A stretch of 64,000 nucleotides of DNA from CBDBBY01 sp965203215. GTDB lineage: Bacteria > Pseudomonadota > Alphaproteobacteria > Rhodobacterales > Rhodobacteraceae. The DNA is taken from contig CBDBBY010000001.1 in assembly GCA_965203215.1 (NCBI GenBank), positions 2,108,001 to 2,172,000 on the forward strand, written 5' to 3'. The notes under the pieces were generated by a model that was not told the DNA's origin, ran no database searches, and worked only from the letters and a program-made list of their open reading frames with translations. The position numbers and the translations under genes were made by a program. Below are positions 52,471-62,394 of the stretch, one piece after another; positions within the stretch are counted from its first letter, which is position 1; every line of letters begins with the position of its first letter.

Positions 52471-54444
52471 CTACCTCCGCCTCGCGAACTTGACCTTCAA
52501 GTTTTGCGGGCGAAGGACGGGGCTGTACGTGGATTTCAACTCGTACGACGATGGATGCAGGACGAGTTCGGCCTCTCGGATTATTGAAGCAAGGATAAGA
52601 AGAATCTGCGCCTCCGCGAATCCCGCGCCCAAACAGCGATGGGTGCCGACGCCGAACGGAGCAAATGCGTCGCGCTGCTTGTGCTCGGCTCGCTCCGGAA
52701 GGTATCGGTCTATGTCGAACCGTTCCGGATCCGGAAAGAATTCGGGAAGAAAATGCGTTGCCGTGGGACTGGCGAGCACCATCTCGCCGGCGGGAATGCG
52801 GTATCCGGAAAATTCGAATCCCGTGCCGACGTGGCGAGGCGACGCGGGGACGACCGGATGGCGGCGAAATGTCTCCATCGCAGTTCGGAAAATCGTATCC
52901 ATTTTTTGCAATCCTGCTACGGTCGGCACTCCTTCTGAAAAGAGAGCGTCAGCTTCGGCGACGGCTCGGCGCAAAATGTCAGGATTCTTCAGAATGTGGT
53001 AAAGCGCGAAGGAACTCGTCAAGGCGACCGTGTCCAGGCCGACCAAAAAAGGTCCCATGGCCCAAATCATGAGATCGGTCTCGGGCATCTGCTGCGGATC
53101 GGAACGATGCAGTTCAAGCACCTCCGTCACGAAATTTTTCGCCCCGTGCTTCGGTCCTCCCGGCTGATGATCGGCGAGGATTATTTGCCAGAACTCCTCG
53201 ACGCTCCGCCGCGCTTTCCGCAAGCGGCGGTTGTGGAGAAATGACGGCGACTGCTTCGCCAATTTCGTGGCCAGCAGGGTGTCAAGAAAAGTCGTAATAT
53301 CTTCTTGGTATTCGCCCGGCTTGATGCCTATCGCAATTTCTCCGATCTGATCGGTCACGATGCGCTGCATCGTGCCAACAACGTCGATCGGACGGTCGGA
53401 CGGCCAAGCTTGGACATGGCTTCGGACGATCTCTGAAGCGGTTTCGAGATTGATCTCGAAACTATGGCGCGAATAGGCGGGCGCGAATGTCCGGCGGAAC
53501 TTTCCGTGATCGCGGCCGTCCGTGCTCGTCAGGACGCGGGTAACTCCCAATTCGTGGGTGAAGTCTTTCCAGAATTCATACGACCTCAGGTAGTTGCGGC
53601 CTTGCTTCTGCAGGAAACGGTTGCTGGCAGGACCCGCAAGAACGATGAAATTGCGATTGAAAAGGCGGACGCGGAAGACCGGGCCCATTCTCTGGTATTG
53701 CTTGGCCAGGAAGGGAACCAAATTCCTTCTGGCTTCGAACGCGCTGCCGAAGATGGGAATTCCCTTGACGACCGGAATCGGTTTGTCGGCAGGAGTCTGC
53801 TTCTTCTTTCGGGCGTCGAGCTCTTCGACGATTTTTTCCAAGGCGCGCCCGATCGGATCGAGACCTGACAAGAGCCTGATGCGCTCCTGCCGGTCTGCCA
53901 GCTCCACTTGGGTGAGAATGCCTTTGAAAAGCCCGCAGGCATTCGCGAGAGAGATGATGATTGCGTCCCTCGGGCTTGGAATGTCGCCGTCGAACAGAAT
54001 TCTCATCATTCGCAGCAGAACTTCCAGTTCGGCATCGCCATCCGCGGCGGGATACCGTCGCGACCGCAGAAGCCCCTGAGAAACCTGAATGTCCATGCCT
54101 TCCGCCGATTGAAGAATGCCTTTCGCCAACAGGTCGTCGAGGGTGCGCCGGAGCAGCGCCTCGCCGTTCTTCGCGACGTCGCGCAGCCAGAATTCGACAT
54201 CGCCGGCATCCTTGCTTTCGGCGACGCGGGACAGCGTCGGGTCCAGCAGGCCGTCTCCTATGGGAGTCGGATCGATCAGCACCAGGCTTTTGAAATCCGT
54301 GTCGATCCGATTTTCGAAAGCCAACTCCGACAGAACCGCGCCCGCAAGCGCCAAGTTCAACTTCTCTTGCGGGACAAGAGCCAAATGGCGCCCTTCATCT
54401 CCCAGCAATAGAAGGAGTATTTCTTCTGCGAATTTCAACTTCAT
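52471..54444 (-). CDS. GPP34-domain/cytochrome P450 fusion protein
   Basis: A 657-residue fusion. Residues about 1-210 resemble GPP34 (GOLPH3/Vps74) domains: MKLKFAEEILLLLLGDEGR, LNLALAGAVLSELAFENRID, and a C-terminal helix, the fold that binds phosphorylated lipids on membranes. Residues about 220-655 are a P450: I helix GPFLVGLDTVALTSS, ExxR in METFRRHPVV (E-T-F-R), heme loop FAPFGVGTHRCLGAGFAEAQ. A linker DARKKKQTPADKP joins them and the frame is unbroken. The ATG at 54,444 fits the GPP34 start better than the GTG at 54,459. The lipid-binding part probably holds the oxygenase at the membrane. A fatty acid or lipid substrate is plausible; a cyclopropane fatty acid synthase gene lies next to it. 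Confidence 0.85.
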   Translation of the reverse strand: MKLKFAEEILLLLLGDEGRHLALVPQEKLNLALAGAVLSELAFENRIDTDFKSLVLIDPTPIGDGLLDPTLSRVAESKDAGDVEFWLRDVAKNGEALLRRTLDDLLAKGILQSAEGMDIQVSQGLLRSRRYPAADGDAELEVLLRMMRILFDGDIPSPRDAIIISLANACGLFKGILTQVELADRQERIRLLSGLDPIGRALEKIVEELDARKKKQTPADKPIPVVKGIPIFGSAFEARRNLVPFLAKQYQRMGPVFRVRLFNRNFIVLAGPASNRFLQKQGRNYLRSYEFWKDFTHELGVTRVLTSTDGRDHGKFRRTFAPAYSRHSFEINLETASEIVRSHVQAWPSDRPIDVVGTMQRIVTDQIGEIAIGIKPGEYQEDITTFLDTLLATKLAKQSPSFLHNRRLRKARRSVEEFWQIILADHQPGGPKHGAKNFVTEVLELHRSDPQQMPETDLMIWAMGPFLVGLDTVALTSSFALYHILKNPDILRRAVAEADALFSEGVPTVAGLQKMDTIFRTAMETFRRHPVVPASPRHVGTGFEFSGYRIPAGEMVLASPTATHFLPEFFPDPERFDIDRYLPERAEHKQRDAFAPFGVGTHRCLGAGFAEAQILLILASIIREAELVLHPSSYELKSTYSPVLRPQNLKVKFARRR

Positions 54445-54459
54445 GACGTCATTCCCCAC

Positions 54460-55021
54460 CCGGCGGACTTCGGGCGCGGGTCATCCCAAATTTTCCTTTC
54501 ATCCGATACGCTTTATTGCGTCGGCTTTGAAGCACAATGATGAAAGTACGAAGATGCTGTGTGACTTGAGACCATAAGCCAAATTGCGGAATGATGCGGC
54601 TGCCGGATGAAAATCCTCCAGTCCGAAGCCTGCTTTCATTCCGGCGGACATATCCAAAAGATTGAATTCGGGGGCGGAGCGAACGCCGCGGCGACGCCGA
54701 TCCGACCGGAATGTCCGCACGCCCCGCCCATGGCCCAAAAATCTGAAAGAAGCCTCTGAAACTAAAAACCGGGACGCTGGAAAACAATCCGCCCAAATCC
54801 TATAACCCGGCGTCGGACGCAGACGAATCGGACCCCGAACCGTCGCAAAAGTGCCGAACCCAAACAGCGACTAGACAGCTAAGCGAGTTGGTTACAAAAT
54901 GCGCCGCTAACGGAATGCTCGGCAAACGGGCGGGCGCAGACTGGATTGGCCCTCTTGGCGCAATCTCTGTTCGAACCGTCTGTGCAGGGTGGGCGGAATG
55001 CAGCTGACAAGAGGTTTGCAT
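54460..55021. other. Divergent intergenic region, no gene recognised
   Basis: About 560 bases between the divergent P450 fusion and cyclopropane synthase genes, so it must hold both promoters. A 15-base word GCTGCCGGATGAAAA at about 54,599 also occurs at about 50,817 next to the IS630 relic, which may be chance or a shared element end. No open frame is supported. Confidence 0.4.
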
Positions 55022-56233
55022 ATGTGGGAAAAGCTGTTTCGGAACATGGCGCAAAAGCTGATCACGAAAGGAACGCTTGGTGTCGAGTTGCCCGGCGGAA
55101 AGCGATTTACTTGCGGCGACGGCGAAGGCGAGCCGATCAATATTCAACTCAATAGCGCTTCGGCTGTCCGCGACCTTTGCTTGGATCCTGATCTGAAGTT
55201 CGGCGAATGCTACATGAACGGCACCCTGACCGTCGAAGGTGACGATATTCGCGGGCTGCTCGCGCTGGTCATCGGCAACATTTCCAACACGCGCGATGTG
55301 TTTCTCAGAAAAGTCACCGGCCGCCTCCGCTCGCTAGGCCGCCGCATTGCGCAGCACAATCCGGTAGCCAGAGCCAGAAAGAACGTCGAACACCATTACG
55401 ATTTGTCCGATGAACTCTACAAATTGTTCTTGGACGAGGACATGCAATACAGCTGCGCGTATTTCGAAACGCCGGACGACACGTTGGAAAATGCGCAGCT
55501 TCGCAAGAAAAGCCATATTGCGACCAAACTGCTGCTGCGCCCTGGACATACCGTGCTCGACATCGGCAGCGGATGGGGCGGCATGGGTCTGACTTTGGCA
55601 AAGAATTACGGCTGCCAAGTCACAGGAGTCACGCTGTCATCCGGCCAGCACAGGGTTTCGAATCTGCGAGCTCGGGAGGCAGGCATCTCCGAGAAGGCGG
55701 TATTCGCGCTGATGGACTACCGCGCGGTCAGCGCCCAGTTCGACCGCATTGTTTCGGTAGGCATGTTCGAGCATGTGGGCGTGCCGCATTATCGGGAATA
55801 TTTCAGCTGTCTTCGGCGGTTGTTGAAGAGCGACGGCGTCGCGTTGATCCACACGATCGGTCGAACTTCGCCCCCCAGCGCAACGAACCCTTGGATAACG
55901 AAGTACATTTTTCCCGGAGGCTACGTGCCGGCGCTTTCGGAAGTCATGACCGCCGTCGAGATGGAGGGCTTGCGGATAACGGATATCGAGGTGCTGCGAC
56001 TCCACTATGCCGAAACCCTTCGGCACTGGCATGAGCGCTTCAACGCCAATGTCGAGCGGGTTCGCGCGATGTACGATGATCGGTTCTGCAGAATGTGGAA
56101 GTTCTACCTTGCCGCGAGTGAAATGACGTTTCGTCACGACCATCAGGTGGTATTCCAGCTCCAGATTTCGAAAGAGCTTGAATCCGTGCCTCTGACCAGA
56201 GACTACATCTACCGAAAATCCATGCAAAGCTGA
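55022..56233 (+). CDS. cfa: Cyclopropane-fatty-acyl-phospholipid synthase
   Basis: Transfers a methylene group from S-adenosylmethionine to double bonds of membrane lipids. 403 residues. The small N-terminal domain (1-110) is followed by VEHHYDLSDELYKLFLDEDM, QYSCAYFETPDDTLENAQ, the SAM site VLDIGSGWGGMGLTLAK, and FDRIVSVGMFEHVG. The C-terminus has the family's HYAETLRHWHERF and FCRMWKFYLAASEMTFR. AGAGG precedes the ATG at 55,022. Its neighbour, the GPP34-P450 fusion, is also a candidate lipid enzyme. Confidence 0.94.
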   Translation: MWEKLFRNMAQKLITKGTLGVELPGGKRFTCGDGEGEPINIQLNSASAVRDLCLDPDLKFGECYMNGTLTVEGDDIRGLLALVIGNISNTRDVFLRKVTGRLRSLGRRIAQHNPVARARKNVEHHYDLSDELYKLFLDEDMQYSCAYFETPDDTLENAQLRKKSHIATKLLLRPGHTVLDIGSGWGGMGLTLAKNYGCQVTGVTLSSGQHRVSNLRAREAGISEKAVFALMDYRAVSAQFDRIVSVGMFEHVGVPHYREYFSCLRRLLKSDGVALIHTIGRTSPPSATNPWITKYIFPGGYVPALSEVMTAVEMEGLRITDIEVLRLHYAETLRHWHERFNANVERVRAMYDDRFCRMWKFYLAASEMTFRHDHQVVFQLQISKELESVPLTRDYIYRKSMQS

Positions 56234-56466
56234 TCGTTCGCAACTCGCGAAGAACGACGGATTCCTGCGGGACGGCCTGCGCTGAACCCTATCGGCGGGA
56301 CGGGTTGCCCGTTTCGGCCGCGCGCGGCGGCTGCGCCCCGCCATCCCGAACGCGATTCGGGCGGTCGCTGAAAGACGCATGCTTGCGGAACGGCGACAGC
56401 CGGATATAACCCGCCGAGTTTGCATGCCCCCTATTCAATTCGCCTCGCGCCCTCAAGGACGGACAA

Positions 56467-59400
56467 ATGCCACGGAGCACCGAATTCGAATCAATCATGG
56501 TCATCGGAGCAGGTCCGATCGTGATCGGCCAAGCGTGCGAATTCGATTACTCGGGCGTTCAGGCGTGCAAGGCTCTCAAGGAAGAGGGCTACCGAATCGT
56601 GCTGCTCAATTCGAACCCGGCTACGATCATGACCGACCCGGGCATGGCGGACGCGACCTACATTGAACCGATCACCCCGGAAATCGTCGCCAAAATCCTC
56701 GAAACGGAGCGGCCCGGCGCGCTTCTTCCGACCATGGGCGGACAGACGGCCCTGAACACGTCTTTGGAGGCGGCGAACAGCGGCGTGCTGGCGGAATATG
56801 GCGTCAAGCTCATCGGCGCGAATGAAACGGCCATCAGGAAAGCGGAGGATCGGGAGCTTTTTCGAAAGGCGATGGACGAAATCGGTCTCGAAAGCCCCAA
56901 ATCCAGGATCGCGCGCAGTTTCGACGAGGCCCGGGATGCTTTGAAGCATATCGGCTTGCCCGCCATCATTCGACCGGCTTTCACGCTTGGAGGCACGGGC
57001 GGCGGAATCGCCTACAACAAAGACGACTACGAATACCTTTGCCGGTCCGGCCTCGACGCTTCGCCCCACCGGCAGATCCTGGTCGACGAGAGTCTCCTGG
57101 GATGGAAAGAATTCGAGATGGAGGTCGTCCGGGATGTCGCGGACAATGCGATCATCGTCTGTTCGATCGAGAACATCGATCCCATGGGAGTCCATACCGG
57201 CGACTCGGTCACGGTCGCTCCGGCGCTCACCCTCACGGACAAGGAATATCAGCGGATGCGGAACGGCTCGATCGCAGTTCTGCGCAAGATCGGCGTCGAG
57301 ACCGGCGGCTCGAACGTCCAGTGGGCATTGGATCCTGATTCGGGACGGATGGTCATCATCGAAATGAACCCGCGCGTTTCGCGCTCTTCCGCGCTTGCCT
57401 CGAAGGCCACCGGCTTTCCGATCGCCAGAGTCGCGGCGAAACTCGCCGTCGGCTACACGCTCGACGAACTCACGAACGATATCACGGGGGCTACTCCGGC
57501 CTCGTTCGAACCGGCGATCGACTACGTGGTCACGAAGATGCCGCGCTTTGCGTTCGAGAAATTCCCCGGCGCGAAGGCCGAGCTGAGCACGTCGATGAAA
57601 TCCGTCGGCGAGGCGATGGCAATCGGGCGGACCATCCACGAGAGTTTGCAGAAGGCGCTGGTTTCGTTGGAAACCGACCTGTCCGGCTTCGATGAAATCG
57701 CGATGGAAGGCGTTCCCGAAAACGCCGTCGTCCGCAACCCGGACACCTCGGCGCTGCCGGATGCATGGCGCGAGATCATCGAACGCAAGGCGGACGCTTG
57801 CCCTCGGATTGACCGAGACCCCGTCGCGAAAGCGCTTTCCGCAAGATCGCCGGACCGCCTGCGGTTGATCGCGCAAGCGATGCGGCATGGACTCACGGAC
57901 GGCGAAATCCATAAGGCCACCCGATTCGACCCTTGGTTCCTGGCGCGAATCCGAGAGATCCTGGAAGCGGAAGAAAGGGTGAAAGCCGACGGCCTGCCCG
58001 GATTTGAATCCGGACTCCGGCATCTGAAAGCGCTTGGATTCACTGACAAGCGTCTATCCGGACTGACAGGAATCAAGGAAAGCAAAATCAGATCCGATCG
58101 ACTCAGCTTGGGGATTCGGCCGGTCTTCAAGCGAATCGATACCTGCGCCGCCGAATTCGACGCCAAGACGCCCTACATGTACTCGACCTACGAAGCTCCT
58201 TTCGCCGGCGAGGCCGAGTGCGAAGCGAATCCCACGCAGCTCAAGAAAATCGTTGTGCTCGGCGGCGGGCCGAACCGGATCGGCCAAGGGATAGAATTCG
58301 ACTATTGCTGCTGCCACGCCTGCATGGCGCTCACGGAGGCGGGCTACGAAACCATCATGATCAACTGCAATCCGGAAACCGTCTCCACCGACTACGACAC
58401 CTCGGACAGGCTGTATTTCGAACCGCTCACGCAAGAGCACGTCATTGAGATCCTGACAGCGGAGCAGCGCAACGGCGAGCTTGTCGGGGTCATTGTGCAG
58501 TTCGGCGGCCAAACGCCGTTGAAGCTTGCTCGCGCCATCGGGTCCGGGCAATTCCCGATCCTCGGAACCAAGCCGGACTCCATCGACCTCGCCGAAGACC
58601 GCAAGCGGTTCCAGAAACTATTGAAAGAATTTGGGTTGAAGCAGCCATTGAACGGCACGGCCACGTCGACCGCCCAAGCCTTCGAAGTCGCGGAAAGCAT
58701 CGGTTATCCCGCGGTGATCAGGCCGTCCTACGTGCTTGGAGGACGGGCGATGGAAATCGTCCGCGACGCTGCCCGCCTCGAGCAATACATGGCCGCTGCG
58801 GTATCGGTTTCCGGCGACAGCCCAGTATTGATCGACCAGTTTCTTCCGGAAGCCGTCGAGATCGATGTCGACGCCCTGTCCGACGGAAAAGACGTCCATA
58901 TTGTCGGCGTCATGCAGCATATTGAGCTTGCGGGCGTACACTCCGGCGACAGCGCGTGCTCAATCCCGCCGCATTCCCTGAATCCCGCCGTCATCCGCGA
59001 AATCGAAAGCCAGACCAGGATGCTGGCAAGAGCATTGGAAGTCCTGGGACTTATGAATGTGCAGTTCGCGGTCCAGAACGACGAAGTGTTTCTTCTGGAG
59101 GTAAACCCCAGGGCGTCGCGAACTGTGCCGTTCGTCGCGAAGGCGACGGGAATCCCGGTCGCGGCGGTCGCGGCCAGGATCATGGCCGGCGAACCGCTCG
59201 AAACCTTCAAGCTGCGTCCGTTCGCCAACGGGCTGTGCTCGGTGAAGGAAGCCGTGTTCCCGTTCGGACGCTTCCAAGGCGTGGATGCGCTTCTCGGTCC
59301 CGAAATGCGTTCCACCGGCGAAGCAATGGGCACGGACGACTCGTTCGGCAAGGCTTTCCTGAAGGCGCAAATCGGCGCAGGCGTGAAGCTCCCCAGCGAC

Positions 59401-59799
59401 GGAAGCGTGTTCATGTCGTTCAAAGATGCGGACAAGAACGCGGATCTTGTCGAATCCGCCCGGCTCCTGACGGACGTCGGATTCCAGATTCTCGCCACGA
59501 GCGGAACCGCGAGCTACTTGAAACGAGGCGGCGTCGAATGCGCGCTTGCGGCGAAAGCGCATGAAAGCCGCCCGAACGTCATCGATCTCCTGAAGGACGG
59601 CGAGATAGCGATCGTGATGAATACGGCCGATACGGCGCTGGCCGTGGATGACAGCCGCGAAATCCGTTCGATTTCCGTTGCCGAGGGAATACCCTACTGC
59701 ACGACGGCCGCCGCGGCGAAAGCGCTTGCGGGTGCGCTGAAATCACGCACCGAAGGGGCGTTGGAGATCCGCTCTTTGCAAAACATGCGCTTCGCGTAG
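56467..59799 (+). CDS. carB: Carbamoyl phosphate synthase large subunit
   Basis: Makes carbamoyl phosphate from bicarbonate, ammonia (from CarA) and two ATP for arginine and pyrimidine synthesis. 1110 residues in two homologous ATP-grasp halves: VIGAGPIVIGQACEFDYSGV begins the first and GGGPNRIGQGIEFDYCCCHA the second; NLNPRVSRSSAL-like IEMNPRVSRSSALASK and LEVNPRASRTVPFVAK mark the two ATP sites. The C-terminal domain (from about 950) is the regulatory MGS fold. carA is not adjacent; it must be elsewhere. Confidence 0.97.
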   Translation: MPRSTEFESIMVIGAGPIVIGQACEFDYSGVQACKALKEEGYRIVLLNSNPATIMTDPGMADATYIEPITPEIVAKILETERPGALLPTMGGQTALNTSLEAANSGVLAEYGVKLIGANETAIRKAEDRELFRKAMDEIGLESPKSRIARSFDEARDALKHIGLPAIIRPAFTLGGTGGGIAYNKDDYEYLCRSGLDASPHRQILVDESLLGWKEFEMEVVRDVADNAIIVCSIENIDPMGVHTGDSVTVAPALTLTDKEYQRMRNGSIAVLRKIGVETGGSNVQWALDPDSGRMVIIEMNPRVSRSSALASKATGFPIARVAAKLAVGYTLDELTNDITGATPASFEPAIDYVVTKMPRFAFEKFPGAKAELSTSMKSVGEAMAIGRTIHESLQKALVSLETDLSGFDEIAMEGVPENAVVRNPDTSALPDAWREIIERKADACPRIDRDPVAKALSARSPDRLRLIAQAMRHGLTDGEIHKATRFDPWFLARIREILEAEERVKADGLPGFESGLRHLKALGFTDKRLSGLTGIKESKIRSDRLSLGIRPVFKRIDTCAAEFDAKTPYMYSTYEAPFAGEAECEANPTQLKKIVVLGGGPNRIGQGIEFDYCCCHACMALTEAGYETIMINCNPETVSTDYDTSDRLYFEPLTQEHVIEILTAEQRNGELVGVIVQFGGQTPLKLARAIGSGQFPILGTKPDSIDLAEDRKRFQKLLKEFGLKQPLNGTATSTAQAFEVAESIGYPAVIRPSYVLGGRAMEIVRDAARLEQYMAAAVSVSGDSPVLIDQFLPEAVEIDVDALSDGKDVHIVGVMQHIELAGVHSGDSACSIPPHSLNPAVIREIESQTRMLARALEVLGLMNVQFAVQNDEVFLLEVNPRASRTVPFVAKATGIPVAAVAARIMAGEPLETFKLRPFANGLCSVKEAVFPFGRFQGVDALLGPEMRSTGEAMGTDDSFGKAFLKAQIGAGVKLPSDGSVFMSFKDADKNADLVESARLLTDVGFQILATSGTASYLKRGGVECALAAKAHESRPNVIDLLKDGEIAIVMNTADTALAVDDSREIRSISVAEGIPYCTTAAAAKALAGALKSRTEGALEIRSLQNMRFA

Positions 59800-59867
59800 G
59801 CTTCGCAATCCGGATGCCGGACGGGAAGCGCCCGACCAGGTTTCGACGCGTTCTTCCGAATCAAGCG

Positions 59868-60869
59868 TCAAAAGTCGAGATCCAGCCGGATCGACCTAGC
59901 CTCCTTCATTGAACGGATGCCTGCGTCCGCGATCGCTTCCGCGACAACCCCATCGACCAGCATGGGGAAGGTCAGGACCGGTCCTTCGAGTCGCTGAATG
60001 AATGCATCCAACTGCTCGAAGTAGGACTCGACGAACCGAGGAACCCAATGGCTGTGGATTCCTTCGGAATGCACAAGGTCGCCTGACGAATGGACCAAGT
60101 TCAACGGAACGGGCGGGCGCGACTCGAACTTGCCTTCCGAACCGAAGACTTCAATGCTCTCGTCGTAGCCGTAATTGGTGCGCCTGCTGAAATTGAAATG
60201 GCAGAGCGCGCCGCTCTCCATCCGCAGAATGACCATCGCCGTATCGACGTCGCCATGCTTCGCGAATCGCGGTTCGATCAAGCAATCTCCGATCGCGTAA
60301 ACCTCGACCGGACGCTCGCCCGCTATCCAGCAGGCGAGATCGAAAAAATGGGCGCCCTTGTCGCGCAGCATCCCGCCCGAATTCTTGATGTAGTCGAGGT
60401 TCGGAAGCGCTTGAGTGCGAGACGTGAAATGCATCATCTCGATCCGTCCGATTTCGCCGTCCGCGACCGCGTCCTTCAAAGTCGAATGCTGGAAATCGTA
60501 GCGCCTGTTGAAGCCCATTCCCGCAACCACGCCGCTTTTGCGGGCAAGACGCAAGGTCTCAATTGCCGAATCCAGAGACAGATCGACGGGTTTTTCGCAA
60601 AGAAACGGCTTTCCGTGCGCCAAGCACAACCTTGCGAGCTCGCAGTGCGCGCCTGTGGAAGCAGCGATGATGGCGGCGTCGACCTTGGGATTCGCGAGCA
60701 TTTCTTCGGGAGAGCCGGCGACTCCCGCCCCGAATTCGTTCGCCAGCGACGACGATCTGCCGGCATTCAAGTCGCATATCGAGACCAAACTGGCGCCAGG
60801 GTGCGAGTTGATGTGATCCGCATGGATGCCGCCGATCTCTCCCGCGCCGAATATTCCGAATCCTACCAT
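59868..60869 (-). CDS. Inositol 2-dehydrogenase-like oxidoreductase (Gfo/Idh/MocA)
   Basis: A 333-residue NAD-dependent sugar or inositol dehydrogenase. Rossmann start VGFGIFGAGEIGGIHADHI, the EKP motif in PFLCEKPVDLSL with the catalytic lysine, GFNRRYDFQ, and the DKGAHFFDLACWIAGE segment with the active-site D...H pair. These fit the inositol 2-dehydrogenase (IolG) branch well, but no other inositol genes are near, so I leave the symbol open. It converges with carB. Confidence 0.87.
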   Translation of the reverse strand: MVGFGIFGAGEIGGIHADHINSHPGASLVSICDLNAGRSSSLANEFGAGVAGSPEEMLANPKVDAAIIAASTGAHCELARLCLAHGKPFLCEKPVDLSLDSAIETLRLARKSGVVAGMGFNRRYDFQHSTLKDAVADGEIGRIEMMHFTSRTQALPNLDYIKNSGGMLRDKGAHFFDLACWIAGERPVEVYAIGDCLIEPRFAKHGDVDTAMVILRMESGALCHFNFSRRTNYGYDESIEVFGSEGKFESRPPVPLNLVHSSGDLVHSEGIHSHWVPRFVESYFEQLDAFIQRLEGPVLTFPMLVDGVVAEAIADAGIRSMKEARSIRLDLDF

Positions 60870-61090
60870 GTCTTTCAGCCCTTTCTGCCGGAAACCATCC
60901 TCGGCCGAACGCGGCTACAAGGTTTCAGCCGCAGAACCAAGCGATCTTGAATTTCGATCTTTCGAATGCGCATCTCGGAGCAAGCGCGATGTTTCGACCG
61001 GCACGGACGCGACCGGAATTGCCGCGCCTGCTCGGCAAGCGAATATGTCCGCGTCATTTCCCGGCGCATCGTCCGACCGCGGAACTTCGT

Positions 61091-62059
61091 TCAGAACACC
61101 TGGTTCGGCGGCGCGGTTCCGTCAAACACGGCATCTATGTTGTCGAGCGCCATCGCTCCCATTTCCTCTCGCACCTCCAGAACGGACGTTCCGAAGTGAG
61201 GAAGCAGAACCACATGCTCCATGTTCCGCAGATCTTCAGGTACGTCCGGCTCGAATTCGTAGACATCCAATCCCGCCGACGCGATCCGTCCCTCCTTGAG
61301 CACCCGCACAAGCCCGGCCTCGTCGACGACATCCCCTCTGGACACGTTCACGAATATGCCCGTCGGCTTCATTCGGCGAAGCAATTCTTCCGTTACGAGG
61401 TGCCGGGTTGAAGGCTCGCTGCGAACGGCGACCGCGACAAAATCCGCAGCCGCCATGACGTCTTCTGCGGAATCCAGCTGCTCGGCCGGGAAATCGATGC
61501 CTTCGACCTTCGAGCGGTTGAAAAACACGACATTCATTCGAAAGCCCAAACGGCACCGGCGGGCGATCGCCGTTCCGATCCGACCCATGCCGATCACGCC
61601 CAAAGTCTTTCCGGTGACATGCAGGCCAAGCATGTCCATCGGTTGCCAACCTCGCCAGTTCCCTTTCCTGAGAAGGCGGTCGCCTTCAGCGGCTCTTCGG
61701 GCCGTCATCAGGATCAGCGCGAGCGCAATGTCGGCGGTCGCGTCGGTCACAACGCCCGGCGTATTGGTTACGACGACGCCTCGGCTGCGGGCGGCGGCGA
61801 CGTCGATATGGTTGTACCCCGCGCCGTAATTCGCCAATATCCTGCATCGCGGATCGGGCGCCAATTCAAATGCCTCGGCGTTGAATGCATCGCCAAAATT
61901 CACAATGATCGCGTCGTAGTCCGCCATGCATTCGGCGGCGGCCGCGCTGTCCAATGGTTTGCCGTCTATGAGAACGGCGACGGCGAAACGAGTTTCGGCC
62001 CGCTCCGCGACCGCGTCCGGAAGCACCCTCGTGATCAGCAGCCTCGGTCTCGGAGTCAA
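61091..62059 (-). CDS. D-2-hydroxyacid dehydrogenase
   Basis: A 322-residue NAD(P)-dependent reductase of 2-keto acids (glyoxylate/hydroxypyruvate type). VIGMGRIGTAIARRC is the cofactor loop, the catalytic arginine lies in VAVRSEPSTRH or the NVSRGDVVDEAGL block, glutamate in YEFEPDVPEDL, and histidine in VVLLPHFGTSV. The start is a TTG at 62,059 that overlaps the stop of csaA by three bases; no ATG is available. It is the last gene of the YbjN-proC-csaA run. Confidence 0.9.
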   Translation of the reverse strand: MTPRPRLLITRVLPDAVAERAETRFAVAVLIDGKPLDSAAAAECMADYDAIIVNFGDAFNAEAFELAPDPRCRILANYGAGYNHIDVAAARSRGVVVTNTPGVVTDATADIALALILMTARRAAEGDRLLRKGNWRGWQPMDMLGLHVTGKTLGVIGMGRIGTAIARRCRLGFRMNVVFFNRSKVEGIDFPAEQLDSAEDVMAAADFVAVAVRSEPSTRHLVTEELLRRMKPTGIFVNVSRGDVVDEAGLVRVLKEGRIASAGLDVYEFEPDVPEDLRNMEHVVLLPHFGTSVLEVREEMGAMALDNIDAVFDGTAPPNQVF

Positions 62060-62394
62060 TACAGCCGTCCTCCGACGGGCACCTTTTCGTCCGGACCGAT
62101 AAGAACCACTTCGCCGTCGCTGTCGGGCACGCCGACGACAAGGACTTCGGACATGAATTTGCCGATCTGGCGCGGCGGGAAGTTTGTGACCGCAAGCACC
62201 TGCCTTCCCACAAGATCTTCCGGCTCGTAGCGGCAGGCAATCTGCGCCGAACTGCGCTTCACGCCCAGCTCCTCCCCGAAATCCACCCACAGCTTTATGG
62301 CCGGTTTCCTGGCTTCCGGATACGGTTCAGCTCTCGTGATTCGTCCGACGCGGATTTCGACTTTCAGAAAGTCCTCGATGCCGATTTCAGCCAT
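62056..62394 (-). CDS. csaA: tRNA-binding protein (CsaA type)
   Basis: A 112-residue OB-fold protein with the EMAP-II/Trbp111 domain: FLKVEIRVGRITRAEPYPEA, KPAIKLWVDFGEELG, SSAQIACRY and ALRIGKFMSEVLVVGVPD-like PPRQIGKFMSEVLVVGVPD. It acts as a dimeric tRNA binder or chaperone-like factor. Its start lies eight bases inside the end of proC and its stop overlaps the TTG of the next gene. Confidence 0.92.
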   Translation of the reverse strand: MAEIGIEDFLKVEIRVGRITRAEPYPEARKPAIKLWVDFGEELGVKRSSAQIACRYEPEDLVGRQVLAVTNFPPRQIGKFMSEVLVVGVPDSDGEVVLIGPDEKVPVGGRLY

